Source of the DNA: Wenzhouxiangella sp.
Lineage (GTDB): Bacteria > Pseudomonadota > Gammaproteobacteria > Xanthomonadales > Wenzhouxiangellaceae
Direction: 5' to 3'
DNA: 6,509 nucleotides
Assembly (NCBI GenBank): GCA_007135355.1
Contig: SLJA01000011.1
Coordinates: 1 to 6,509, forward strand
Under the pieces are notes generated by a model that was not told the origin of the DNA, searched no databases, and was given only the letters and a program-made list of their open reading frames with translations. Shown here piece after piece: positions 1-6,425 of this stretch; the first letter of the stretch is position 1, and each line of letters opens with the position of its first letter. A program made the translations under genes and the position numbers.

Positions 1-1968
1 ATCCTGCTGTCGATCGGCTACAGCGCCTGTCACTGGTGCCATGTCATGGCCCACGAGAGCTTCGAGGACGAGGCGATCGCCGAGCTGATGAACGCGCACT
101 TTGTCAACATCAAGGTCGACCGTGAGGAACGGCCCGACCTGGACCGCATCTACCAGCTCGCCCATCAGCTACTGACCGGCAAGGGCGGCGGCTGGCCGCT
201 GACCGTGTTTCTCGACCCCGACAGCCAGGCGCCGTTTTTCGCCGGCACCTATTTTCCGCCCGAGCGGCGGCACGGCCTGATCAGCTTTCCGGAATTGCTG
301 GAACGCATTCAGCAGGTCTGGACCACACGGCGCGAGGAACTTCGAGCCCAGAACCTCCAGGTGCAGGAAGCCCTGCAGGCGATTGCCCAACCCAGATCCG
401 GCGACGGCAGCCCGGCGTTGGCCGCCGAAGCCCTGCGCGGCCAGCTGGCGGCCAGTTTCGATCGCGAGCACGCAGGCTTCGGCGGCGCACCGAAGTTTCC
501 GCAGGCACCGCTGCTGATGGCGCTGGAAGCCCTGCTCGACCTCGACCGGGGCGCCGACGAGGACAGCGAGCGCATGCTGGCCGACACCCTGAATGCCATG
601 GCGCGCTTCGGGCTGTTCGACCAGCTCGGCGGCGGCTTCTTCCGCTACGCCACCGACGTTGCCTGGGAAATCCCGCACTTTGAAAAGATGTTGTCGGACA
701 ACGGCCTGCTGCTGGGCCTGTATGCGCGTGCGGCGCGGCGCTGGCGCCAGCCGCGCTTCCGCCAGGTGGTTGAGAAGACCGTCAGTTGGCTGAACGAGAC
801 CATGGGCCTGGACAACGGCGCTTTCGCCGCCAGCCTGGACGCCGACAGCGACGGTGCGGAGGGCAGCTACTACCTGTGGACGCCGGCCCAGGTGCGCGAG
901 GCCCTGCCGCCGGATCTGGCCGATCTGTTCTGCGCCCGCTTCGGCCTGGACGGACCGGCCAATTTCGATCCGGGTGGCGACGCGGGTGGTGGCAATCGCG
1001 CCTGGCACCTGGTCACAGCCCGCGGCCTGGATGAGCTGACCAATGAGACCCGGGATCGCGCTGCCGTCGCCCAGCTGCTGGAGCAGGCCAGCGCGCGCCT
1101 GCAGGCGCGCCGCGCCCAACGCCCGGCACCCGCGCTGGACGACAAGCTGATCGCCTGTTGGAACGGCCTGGTCATCGCCAGCCTAGCCGAAGCCGGCCGC
1201 TTGCTGGAGCGCGAGGACTGGCAGGAGCAGGCCGGGCGCGCCCTGGACGCGGTGGCGGTCAACCTGTTCGGCCAGGAACCACCACGCGCCGTCTGGCGTC
1301 AAGGCCGGAGCGCCCAGAATGCCAGCCTGGAAGACCACGCCGCCGTGCTGCTGGCCTGCCTGGAACTTCTGCAGTGGCGTTTCGAGCCGCGCTGGTTCAA
1401 CCTGGCCCGGCGCATCGCCCGCCGCATCCGGCAACAATTCTTCGATCCCGAAACCGGCGCGATGTACTTCACGCCGGCCGACCACGAGACCCTGCTGACC
1501 CGGCCGCTGGCCTTCAGCGACGACGCCACACCCTCCGGCGCCGGATTGGCCGTGATCGGCCTGCTGCGCCTGGGCCACCTGTGCGGCGATGCCGGTCTGC
1601 TCAAGGTAGCCGAGCAGACTCTGGCCGCCGCGGCCGGCGATGCCGAACGCTCTCCGGCCGGTCACGCCACCCTGATCCACGCCGGCCTGGAAGCCGAACG
1701 GCCACGCTGGCAGCTGCTGCTCGGAGGCGGTTCGCCAATGCTCGAGCCGATGGCCGCGCTGGCGCGCGCCCAACCCGAGCTGCACTGCTACCGGATTCCC
1801 GCACTGGCTTCGGAGGATGAACTACCGTCAAACCTGGCCACCTTGGTCGCTGCCGAAGCGCCCACCGCTATCCTGTGTGCCGGCACGCGCTGCCTGGGCC
1901 CGTTCCAGGATGCGGAGTCGCTCAAGGCCGCGCTGGCCGAACAGCTCGGCCATCCGGAGCGAGGTTGA
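1..1968 (+). CDS. YyaL/SPATA20-type DUF255 thioredoxin-domain protein, 5' partial
   Basis: The frame is open from base 1 and ends at TGA 1966-1968, giving 655 residues. The true start is upstream: the first visible residues ILLSIGYSACHWCHVMAHES lie inside the thioredoxin-like DUF255 domain, and by family knowledge about 35-45 residues are missing. An ATG at 46 is internal, because it falls after the CHWC motif (window residues 10-13). Family landmarks follow in order: DREERPDLD (about 41-49), GGWPLTVFLDP (about 63-73), GAPKFP (about 162-167), WEIPHFEKMLSDNGLL (from 222) and DDKLIACWNGL (from 380). The C-terminal two thirds is the (alpha/alpha)6 glycosidase-like barrel of this family. The protein looks soluble and cytosolic, with no signal or membrane segment in the visible part. 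The biochemical role of the family is poorly defined; the CxxC suggests a redox function, but this is inference. It converges with the downstream permease gene with no spacer. Confidence 0.93.
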   Translation: MLLSIGYSACHWCHVMAHESFEDEAIAELMNAHFVNIKVDREERPDLDRIYQLAHQLLTGKGGGWPLTVFLDPDSQAPFFAGTYFPPERRHGLISFPELLERIQQVWTTRREELRAQNLQVQEALQAIAQPRSGDGSPALAAEALRGQLAASFDREHAGFGGAPKFPQAPLLMALEALLDLDRGADEDSERMLADTLNAMARFGLFDQLGGGFFRYATDVAWEIPHFEKMLSDNGLLLGLYARAARRWRQPRFRQVVEKTVSWLNETMGLDNGAFAASLDADSDGAEGSYYLWTPAQVREALPPDLADLFCARFGLDGPANFDPGGDAGGGNRAWHLVTARGLDELTNETRDRAAVAQLLEQASARLQARRAQRPAPALDDKLIACWNGLVIASLAEAGRLLEREDWQEQAGRALDAVAVNLFGQEPPRAVWRQGRSAQNASLEDHAAVLLACLELLQWRFEPRWFNLARRIARRIRQQFFDPETGAMYFTPADHETLLTRPLAFSDDATPSGAGLAVIGLLRLGHLCGDAGLLKVAEQTLAAAAGDAERSPAGHATLIHAGLEAERPRWQLLLGGGSPMLEPMAALARAQPELHCYRIPALASEDELPSNLATLVAAEAPTAILCAGTRCLGPFQDAESLKAALAEQLGHPERG

Positions 1969-3771
1969 TCAATTCACCGGCACCAGAGGCCAGAAAATCG
2001 GGATCACAATCGTTGCCGTGCCCCACATCAGGATGTTCATCGGCAGCCCGATGCGCACGAAATCGGTGAAGCGATAGCCGGCGGCCTGGTAGACCAGGGT
2101 GTTGGTCTGATAGCCAATCGGGGTGGCGAAGCTGGCACTGCCGGCAAACATCACCGCGACCACGAAGGGCCGCGGATCCAGGCCCAGCGACAGCGCCAGG
2201 CCGGCCGCGATCGGGGTGAGCAGAATCACGGCGGCGTTGTTGCTCAGGGTCTCGGTCATGATCGAGGTGATCAAGTAGACCAGCGACAGCACGGCAATCG
2301 GCCCCAGCGGCGAGGCCAGCACGGCCAGACCGTCGGCCAGCAGCTGGGCCGCGCCGGAGGACTGCATGGCGCTGCCGATGGCAAGCATGGCAAAAATCAA
2401 CACCAGCAGCGGCCACTGCACTGACTTGTAGGCCTCTTCGGAACTCAAACAACCCGTTGCCACCACGATCACGGCGGCGATGATGGCCAGGATCACGATG
2501 GGCATGATCTCCAGCGCCGCCAAGCCCATCACCAGCACCATAGCCAGCACCGGGATCCATGCCTTGTCGCGCCGGTAGGCCTGATACTCGGGCAGACTCA
2601 GGTTGGCAAACTCGCGCGAGCGGTAGGCGCGCTGCAGGGCGCGGGCCGTACCGGCCAGCAGCACGGTGTCGCCGGCCATCAGGCGCAGCTTGCTGAACTC
2701 ACGCAGCTTGATACCGCGCTTGCGATGCACGGCAATGATGTCCAGACCATCCTTGCTTCGCAAACCCAGATCGGCAACGGTCTGGTTGGCCAGCGGCGAC
2801 TCAGGGCTGATCACGGTTTCGGCCAATTCGCGGTCGGCCAGGCGGATCGGATCAATTTCGCCCTCCAGGCCGGGTTCCTGATCGCGTGTCCACAGGTCCC
2901 TGGGTTGGGCAATGGTCATCAACTCGTTCAGCGAGGTTTCCAGCAACAGACGGTCGCCTGGACGGACCACAACCGAAGTCAACTCCCCGCGCATGGCGTA
3001 ACCCTGGCGCACGATGCCGAGCAAGCGGATGGCGTCGAGTCGGCCGATCCGGGTGTCGGCCAGACGCCGGCCGTCATAATCCGAGTCAGGCGTCACCACC
3101 AGCTCGGTGACGAAGCGCTTCTCGCTGATTTCGTGGCGCAGCTCACCACCATCATCGTCCAGGGCCGGCAGCAGCCAGCGTCCGAAAGTCAGCAAAAACA
3201 GGATGCCTACACCGGCCATGATCAATCCGGCCGCGGTGATTTCAAAAATACCAAAGGCCTCCAGCCCCATATCCTGAGCCACACCGTCAACCAGCAGGTT
3301 GGTCGAGGTTCCGATCAGTGTGCAGGTGCCACCGAGGATGGACGCATAGGACAGCGGAATCAGCAGGCGACTGCCGGGGATGCTGCTCTGCCGGGCAACG
3401 GCCAGCAGGATAGGGATCATGATCAGCACCACCGGGGTGTTGTTCATGAACGCGCTCATGCCCATCACCGCGACCATGGTCACCAGCATGGTGCGCAGCC
3501 AGCTCGTGCCGCTGAGTCGGGCCACGGTGCGGCCCATGACCTCGATGGTGCCGGTCTTTTCCAAGGCACCGGACAGGATGAACATGGCGGCGATGGTGAT
3601 CGGTGCATGGTTGCTGAACGAATTCAGTACCTGGCCCGGGGTGAGCACGCCGGCGATCAACAGGGCGGCCACGCCGATCATGGCAGTCACATCCGGCGGA
3701 AAGCGTTCGCGGACAAAAGCCAGGAACACCAGGCCAAGCACGACCAGAACCACGAAGATTTCAAAGCTCAT
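1969..3771 (-). CDS. SLC13-family permease with two RCK_C (TrkA_C) domains
   Basis: This 600-residue inner-membrane transporter has the split architecture of the family. The N-terminal membrane half (about 4-200) carries the helix-hairpin motif MNNTP (109-113) and GTSTN (154-158). A soluble insert (about 205-400) holds two RCK_C/TrkA_C-like domains at about 220-288 and 318-385, each with the LxxGDxxLL-type pattern (RPGDRLLLE, MAGDTVLLA). The C-terminal membrane half (about 404-598) carries LSNNA (509-513) and SFATPIGYQTN (547-557). SLC13 members usually co-transport Na+ with sulfate or di/tricarboxylates, while RCK_C domains are regulatory ligand-binding modules; the substrate here is unknown. 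The start is secure: an in-frame TAA lies nine codons upstream, with no other start codon between. The ATG has no Shine-Dalgarno of its own; a TAAGG lies 22 bases upstream and serves a mini-ORF better. It is transcribed away from a related permease. Confidence 0.93.
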   Translation of the reverse strand: MSFEIFVVLVVLGLVFLAFVRERFPPDVTAMIGVAALLIAGVLTPGQVLNSFSNHAPITIAAMFILSGALEKTGTIEVMGRTVARLSGTSWLRTMLVTMVAVMGMSAFMNNTPVVLIMIPILLAVARQSSIPGSRLLIPLSYASILGGTCTLIGTSTNLLVDGVAQDMGLEAFGIFEITAAGLIMAGVGILFLLTFGRWLLPALDDDGGELRHEISEKRFVTELVVTPDSDYDGRRLADTRIGRLDAIRLLGIVRQGYAMRGELTSVVVRPGDRLLLETSLNELMTIAQPRDLWTRDQEPGLEGEIDPIRLADRELAETVISPESPLANQTVADLGLRSKDGLDIIAVHRKRGIKLREFSKLRLMAGDTVLLAGTARALQRAYRSREFANLSLPEYQAYRRDKAWIPVLAMVLVMGLAALEIMPIVILAIIAAVIVVATGCLSSEEAYKSVQWPLLVLIFAMLAIGSAMQSSGAAQLLADGLAVLASPLGPIAVLSLVYLITSIMTETLSNNAAVILLTPIAAGLALSLGLDPRPFVVAVMFAGSASFATPIGYQTNTLVYQAAGYRFTDFVRIGLPMNILMWGTATIVIPIFWPLVPVN

Positions 3772-3798
3772 GTATTCGATGCCATGCCCGGCGCCTTA
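3768..3798 (-). other. Possible 5-codon leader ORF (MASNT) coupled to the SLC13 gene
   Basis: On the minus strand an ATG at 3785-3783 reads M-A-S-N-T and stops at TGA 3770-3768. The stop overlaps the permease start as ATGA. A TAAGG (3798-3794), matching the first five bases of the Shine-Dalgarno consensus, sits eight bases before the mini-ORF ATG. The permease ATG has no such site at normal distance. This fits translational coupling or reinitiation. An ORF this short can arise by chance, so confidence is modest. Confidence 0.35.
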
Positions 3799-3802
3799 TC
3801 GG

Positions 3803-3838
3803 GAAGCGCAGTGTACCCGTCGGCCTTGCCGACGGAAA
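3803..3838 (-). promoter_or_regulatory. Candidate promoter for the minus-strand SLC13 gene
   Basis: On the minus strand TACACT (plus positions 3810-3815) matches the -10 consensus at four of six bases. It would start transcription near 3803, giving a leader of about 32 bases before the ATG at 3771. The -35 region at 17-base spacing (TTTCCG, 3833-3838) is weak, so an activator may be needed. The spacer between these elements is almost entirely filled by a perfect palindrome (3817-3835). Confidence 0.4.
3817..3835. repeat. 8-bp perfect inverted repeat, possible operator
   Basis: Arms CCGTCGGC and GCCGACGG are separated by the three bases CTT. The palindrome occupies the spacer of the candidate minus-strand promoter, a suitable position for a repressor or spacer-binding regulator. 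It is not followed by a T-tract on either strand, so it does not look like a terminator. Its core GTCGGCC also occurs in the stems of the two REP-like hairpins near 5760-5898, but here the GTAG head is absent; it could be a degenerate REP. Confidence 0.5.
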
Positions 3839-3870
3839 AGCCCCTTGGTGCGCAAAGCGGGCGAGTCGGC

Positions 3871-3894
3871 GCAAAAACGATTGGCCGCTTTTGC
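3871..3894. repeat. Inverted repeat in the upstream promoter region of the plus-strand SLC13 gene
   Basis: The arms read GCAAAAaCG and CGcTTTTGC, pairing at eight of nine positions around a six-base centre (ATTGGC). The site lies immediately upstream of the candidate -10 (3898-3903), covering where a -35 would be. Since transcription from that -10 would begin downstream, the palindrome more likely acts as DNA (operator or activator site) than as an RNA hairpin. No regulator family can be assigned. Confidence 0.4.
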
Positions 3895-3897
3895 CCG

Positions 3898-3910
3898 TAG
3901 AATGCGCCCA
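3898..3910 (+). promoter_or_regulatory. Candidate -10 for a leaderless transcript of the plus-strand SLC13 gene
   Basis: TAGAAT (3898-3903) matches the -10 consensus at five of six positions. Normal spacing puts the transcription start at about 3910, which is the A of the permease ATG. There is no Shine-Dalgarno before that ATG, consistent with a leaderless mRNA. No good -35 is seen at 16-18 bases upstream; the palindrome at 3871-3894 covers that region. The first three bases of the hexamer are also an in-frame TAG, which rules out an earlier start. Confidence 0.4.
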
Positions 3911-5742
3911 TGAACCTGTCCCTGCCCGATCCTCATGCCCTGGCCGTGCTGCTGCTGGTCGTACTGGCGCTGGTGCTGTTTTCGCGCGATCGCATCCCGC
4001 TGGAAACCAGCTCGCTCGTGGTCCTGGTGCTGCTGGCGGTAGGGTTCGAGCTGTTTCCCTTCGTCGCCGCAGACGGCCGCAGCTTGAGTCCGGTCGACTT
4101 CTTTCTCGGTTTCGGCCACCAGGCGCTGATTGCCGTCTCCGCACTGATGATCCTGGGACAGGGCTTGATCCGCTCCGGCGCGCTGGAGCCGGTGGGACGC
4201 TTGCTGGCCGCCTCCTGGCGGCGCTCGCCGGGGCTGTCCATGCTGCTGACCCTGATCATCTGCGCGGTCTTGAGCGCCTTTATCAACAACACGCCAATCG
4301 TGGTCATGCTGCTGCCGATCCTGATCGGGGTCGCACTGCGTACCGGCACTTCGCCGTCCAGCATGCTGTTGCCGGTTGGGCTGATCAGCATCATCGGCGG
4401 CATGGCCACCACCATCGGCACCTCGACCAACCTGCTGGTGGTCGGAGTGGCCTTCGACATGGGCGTGGCCCAGTTCCAGATGTTCGACTTCATCGTGCCG
4501 GCGGCCATCGCCGGCACCGTGGCCCTGCTCTACCTGTGGTTGATTGCGCCGCGCCTGCTGCCGGAGCGCCAGGTGCCGATGCAATCTTCGGTCAAGCGCC
4601 TCTACACGGCCCAGATTCGGTTGGAAAAGACCTCCTCGTCCACCGGCAAGAAACTGTCGGAGGCCATCGAAGCCTGCGACGGGGAGCTCAAGGTCGAAAA
4701 AATCCAGCGCGGACCCGGCGTGTTCGTCACCCCCTTGCCGGACGTCAAGCTCAAGGCCGGCGACCGCATCACCACAACCAATACCCAAGACAATTTGCGC
4801 GAGTTTGCCCATCTGCTGGGCGGCAAGCTCTACTCGGGCGATGTCGAAGTGGATGACAGCCATCCGCTGGAGGCGCTCAATCAGCAAATCGCCGAAGTCG
4901 CCATCACCCCGACCTCGCGCCTGCTTGGGGTACGCATCGGCCAGGCCCGGCTGCTGTCGCGCTTTGGCCTGCGCCTGCTCGCCCTGCACCGCTTCAACAG
5001 CAGCGAGGAACAGACCCGCACCACCGACCTGGACAACATCGTGCTGCGCTCCGGCGACGTACTGCTGGTGCAGTCCTCACCAAACCGTCTCAACCAGCTC
5101 AAGGACGGCACCGATTTTCTGGTCCTCGACGGTAGCGTCAACCTGCCCAAAACCTCCAAGGCGCCAATCGCGCTGGGCATCATGGCCACCGTCATCGTCG
5201 TGGCCGCCGTCGGCCTGCTGCCGATCGCCATCAGCGCCCTGCTTGGCGTTCTGGCCCTGCTTGCCACGCGCTGCCTGACCTGGAAAGAGGCCATGAGCGC
5301 TTTGTCGATCCAGGTCATCATGATCATCGTGACCTCGCTGGCGCTGGGCATGGCGCTGATGCGCACCGGCGGCGCCGACTGGCTGGCCCAGGTCTTTCTT
5401 GCCGTGAGTTTCGGCGTACCCAGTTTCGTCATCCTCGGCGGACTGATGCTGGCCATGGCCGCGCTGACCAACGTGGTCTCCAACAACGCCGCGGCCGTGA
5501 TCGGCACACCCATCGCCATCAGCCTGGCCCAGCAACTGATGCTGCCGGCCGAGCCCTTTGTGCTGGCCGTACTGTTCGGCGCCAACCTGAGCTTTGCCAC
5601 GCCCATGGCCTACCAGACCAACCTGCTGGTCATGAACGCCGGCGGCTACAAGTTCAATGATTTTGTTCGGGTAGGGCTGCCGCTGCTGATCTTGTTGTGG
5701 CTGGTGCTGACGGCGACGCTATCTTATGCGTATCGGATTTAG
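3910..5742 (+). CDS. SLC13-family permease with two RCK_C (TrkA_C) domains, divergent paralogue
   Basis: This 610-residue inner-membrane transporter has the same layout as its divergent neighbour. The N-terminal membrane half (about 8-218) carries INNTP (125-129) and GTSTN (170-174). Two RCK_C-like domains lie at about 228-300 and 325-400, with LKAGDRITT and RSGDVLLVQ turns. The C-terminal membrane half (about 418-607) carries VSNNA (523-527) and SFATPMAYQTN (561-571). Motif spacing and extended similarity in the first half (for example AFINNTPIV here against AFMNNTPVV in the neighbour) support common descent, but divergence is considerable, so the duplication is old or the copies were acquired separately. 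The substrate is not readable; sulfate, another oxyanion, or a carboxylate are candidates by family. The start at ATG 3910 is fixed by the in-frame TAG at 3898-3900. A GTAG-headed hairpin begins 17 bases after the stop and may stabilise or end the mRNA. Confidence 0.93.
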   Translation: MNLSLPDPHALAVLLLVVLALVLFSRDRIPLETSSLVVLVLLAVGFELFPFVAADGRSLSPVDFFLGFGHQALIAVSALMILGQGLIRSGALEPVGRLLAASWRRSPGLSMLLTLIICAVLSAFINNTPIVVMLLPILIGVALRTGTSPSSMLLPVGLISIIGGMATTIGTSTNLLVVGVAFDMGVAQFQMFDFIVPAAIAGTVALLYLWLIAPRLLPERQVPMQSSVKRLYTAQIRLEKTSSSTGKKLSEAIEACDGELKVEKIQRGPGVFVTPLPDVKLKAGDRITTTNTQDNLREFAHLLGGKLYSGDVEVDDSHPLEALNQQIAEVAITPTSRLLGVRIGQARLLSRFGLRLLALHRFNSSEEQTRTTDLDNIVLRSGDVLLVQSSPNRLNQLKDGTDFLVLDGSVNLPKTSKAPIALGIMATVIVVAAVGLLPIAISALLGVLALLATRCLTWKEAMSALSIQVIMIIVTSLALGMALMRTGGADWLAQVFLAVSFGVPSFVILGGLMLAMAALTNVVSNNAAAVIGTPIAISLAQQLMLPAEPFVLAVLFGANLSFATPMAYQTNLLVMNAGGYKFNDFVRVGLPLLILLWLVLTATLSYAYRI

Positions 5743-5747
5743 GTGTC

Positions 5748-5795
5748 CACGGTTCGGGCGTAGGTCGGCCCTCCGCGGCCGACGTGGAAACCGTG
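5748..5795. repeat. Outer inverted repeat around the first REP-like hairpin
   Basis: CACGGTT (5748-5754) and AACCGTG (5789-5795) are perfect inverted arms that enclose the hairpin at 5764-5783, making a two-tier nested palindrome just after the permease stop. There is no T-tract after it, so it is not a canonical terminator. It may be part of a longer repeat unit or a coincidence of sequence. Confidence 0.45.
5760..5783 (+). repeat. REP-like element, unit 1 (GTAG-headed hairpin)
   Basis: GTAG (5760-5763) is followed directly by stem arms GTCGGCC and GGCCGAC around the loop CTCCGC. A GTAG tetranucleotide 5' of a short GC-rich hairpin is the hallmark of REP elements mobilised by RAYT (TnpA-REP) transposases in gammaproteobacteria. 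It sits in the first intergenic space after a gene, the usual REP location. No RAYT gene is in this window. Confidence 0.6.
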
Positions 5796-5874
5796 AACAA
5801 CCTCGACTGCGGATTGTCGCGCCGGAGGGATGGGACACCATCGCGGCGTGTGCTGCTGACCGAGGGGTTTGGCC

Positions 5875-5898
5875 GTCGGCCATGGAAGGCCGATCTAC
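5875..5898 (-). repeat. REP-like element, unit 2, inverted relative to unit 1
   Basis: On the minus strand GTAG (plus CTAC, 5895-5898) heads a stem ATCGGCC and GGCCGAC around TTCCAT. It agrees with unit 1 at 20 of 24 positions, and all four differences are transitions, as expected for copies of one repeat. The terminal base pair of the stem is a G-T wobble. The opposite orientation with a 91-base spacer makes the pair REPIN- or BIME-like. The spacer contains a further small hairpin, GATGG and CCATC around GACA (5829-5842). Confidence 0.6.
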
Positions 5899-5906
5899 GG
5901 GACGAG

Positions 5907-6379
5907 GAGGCTTGGCGAAACGGGAACGGCCGGGCTGAGATCTTGAGCGTGGGGCGCAAGACGCGGTCGATTCCGCCGGTGATTCGGCGGGCCTTGCAGC
6001 ATCGCGACGGCGGCTGTCAGTTTCCGGGCTGCACGGCGCATAAGCATGTGGATGCTCATCACATCGTGCACTGGGCCGACGATGGGGAAACCAAGCTGGA
6101 TAATCTGGTGACGCTTTGCTGGCACCATCATCGCGCGTGCATGAGGAAAGCTTCGATGTCCGCATGGGCGCAGATGGCGAGCCGGTGTTTTTCGATCCGC
6201 GCGGGCGATGCATTCCATCCGTGCCCGAAACACGTTTTCGCGGTAACGCGTTTGCCTTGATGACGCTAGACCGCCGCGCCGGGGTCGACGTTTCCGCGGA
6301 AACATGTATTCCGGCCTGGTGTGGCGAGCGGATGGATGATGATCTGGTGGTGGCGGGGTTGTTGGAGCTGGAGACCTAG
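5907..6379 (+). pseudogene. Remnant of a DUF222-type HNH endonuclease gene, 5'-truncated and frameshifted
   Basis: From about 5934 the frame reads ILSVGRKTRSIPPVIRRAL, then GGCQFPGC, VDAHHIVHW, DNLVTLCWHHHR: the C-terminal HNH module typical of DUF222/13E12-repeat proteins. HNH residues are the H of AHHI, N of DNLV and H of HHH, and the CxxxxC-type zinc cysteines are present. After HHHR (to 6134) homology shifts to another frame, where VHEESFDVRMGADGEPVFFDPRGR continues to IPAWCGERMDDDLVVAGLL and TAG 6377-6379, matching the family's C-terminal end. One base appears lost in the CGCGCG run near 6132-6137. The unshifted frame instead runs into unrelated sequence and stops at 6260. The DUF222 half is absent; upstream lies the REP pair. 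No start codon or ribosome site fits. A sequencing error could explain the shift but not the missing N-terminus. Residual similarity just before 5934 (RNGNG) is weak. Confidence 0.8.
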
Positions 6380-6395
6380 GCGGCCGCAGTTGAAT

Positions 6396-6409
6396 TTGAC
6401 CGGAGTCAA
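6396..6409. promoter_or_regulatory. FNR/FixK-like palindrome upstream of the 6472 gene
   Basis: TTGAC and GTCAA flank CGGA. This matches the FNR/Anr consensus TTGAT-N4-ATCAA at eight of ten positions, with both differences symmetric, as in some FixK/Dnr-type sites. Its centre (6402.5) lies about 40 bases before the transcription start predicted from TATATT at 6430-6435, close to the class II activator position near -41.5. The assignment to a given Crp/Fnr regulator is inference. Confidence 0.45.
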
Positions 6410-6425
6410 TCCAGGCGCGGTTCAA

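Noticed and set aside
46..48. ATG at 46 as the start of the DUF255 protein
   Set aside because: The reading frame is open to base 1 and already encodes the conserved CHWC motif before this ATG.
169..1119. 316-codon open frame opposite the DUF255 gene
   Set aside because: No recognisable motif; explained by codon bias of the DUF255 gene on the other strand.
3817..3840. Hairpin as a rho-independent terminator
   Set aside because: No T-tract follows on either strand (AAAAG on plus, GTACAC on minus), and it lies between divergent genes where no transcript should end.
2725..3900. 391-codon open frame on the plus strand opposite the permease
   Set aside because: Composition is rich in H, Q, G and D, typical of an antisense shadow of a GC-rich membrane protein gene, and the opposite strand has clear family motifs.
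3796..4989. 397-codon open frame on the minus strand opposite the second permease
   Set aside because: Same antisense-shadow composition, and it spans the promoter region and the start of a well-supported gene.
5697..6260. Long open frame of 187 codons containing the HNH motif, starting inside the permease gene
   Set aside because: It is not an intact gene: its first 70 codons read through the permease end and the REP repeats, and its last 40 are out of frame with the family. Only about 5907-6134 of it is genuine, so it was annotated as a pseudogene.
6396..6401. TTGACC as a -35 hexamer for the 6472 gene
   Set aside because: At 17-base spacing the -10 would be GGTTCA, and the good -10 (TATATT) is 28 bases away; it fits better as half of the FNR-like palindrome.
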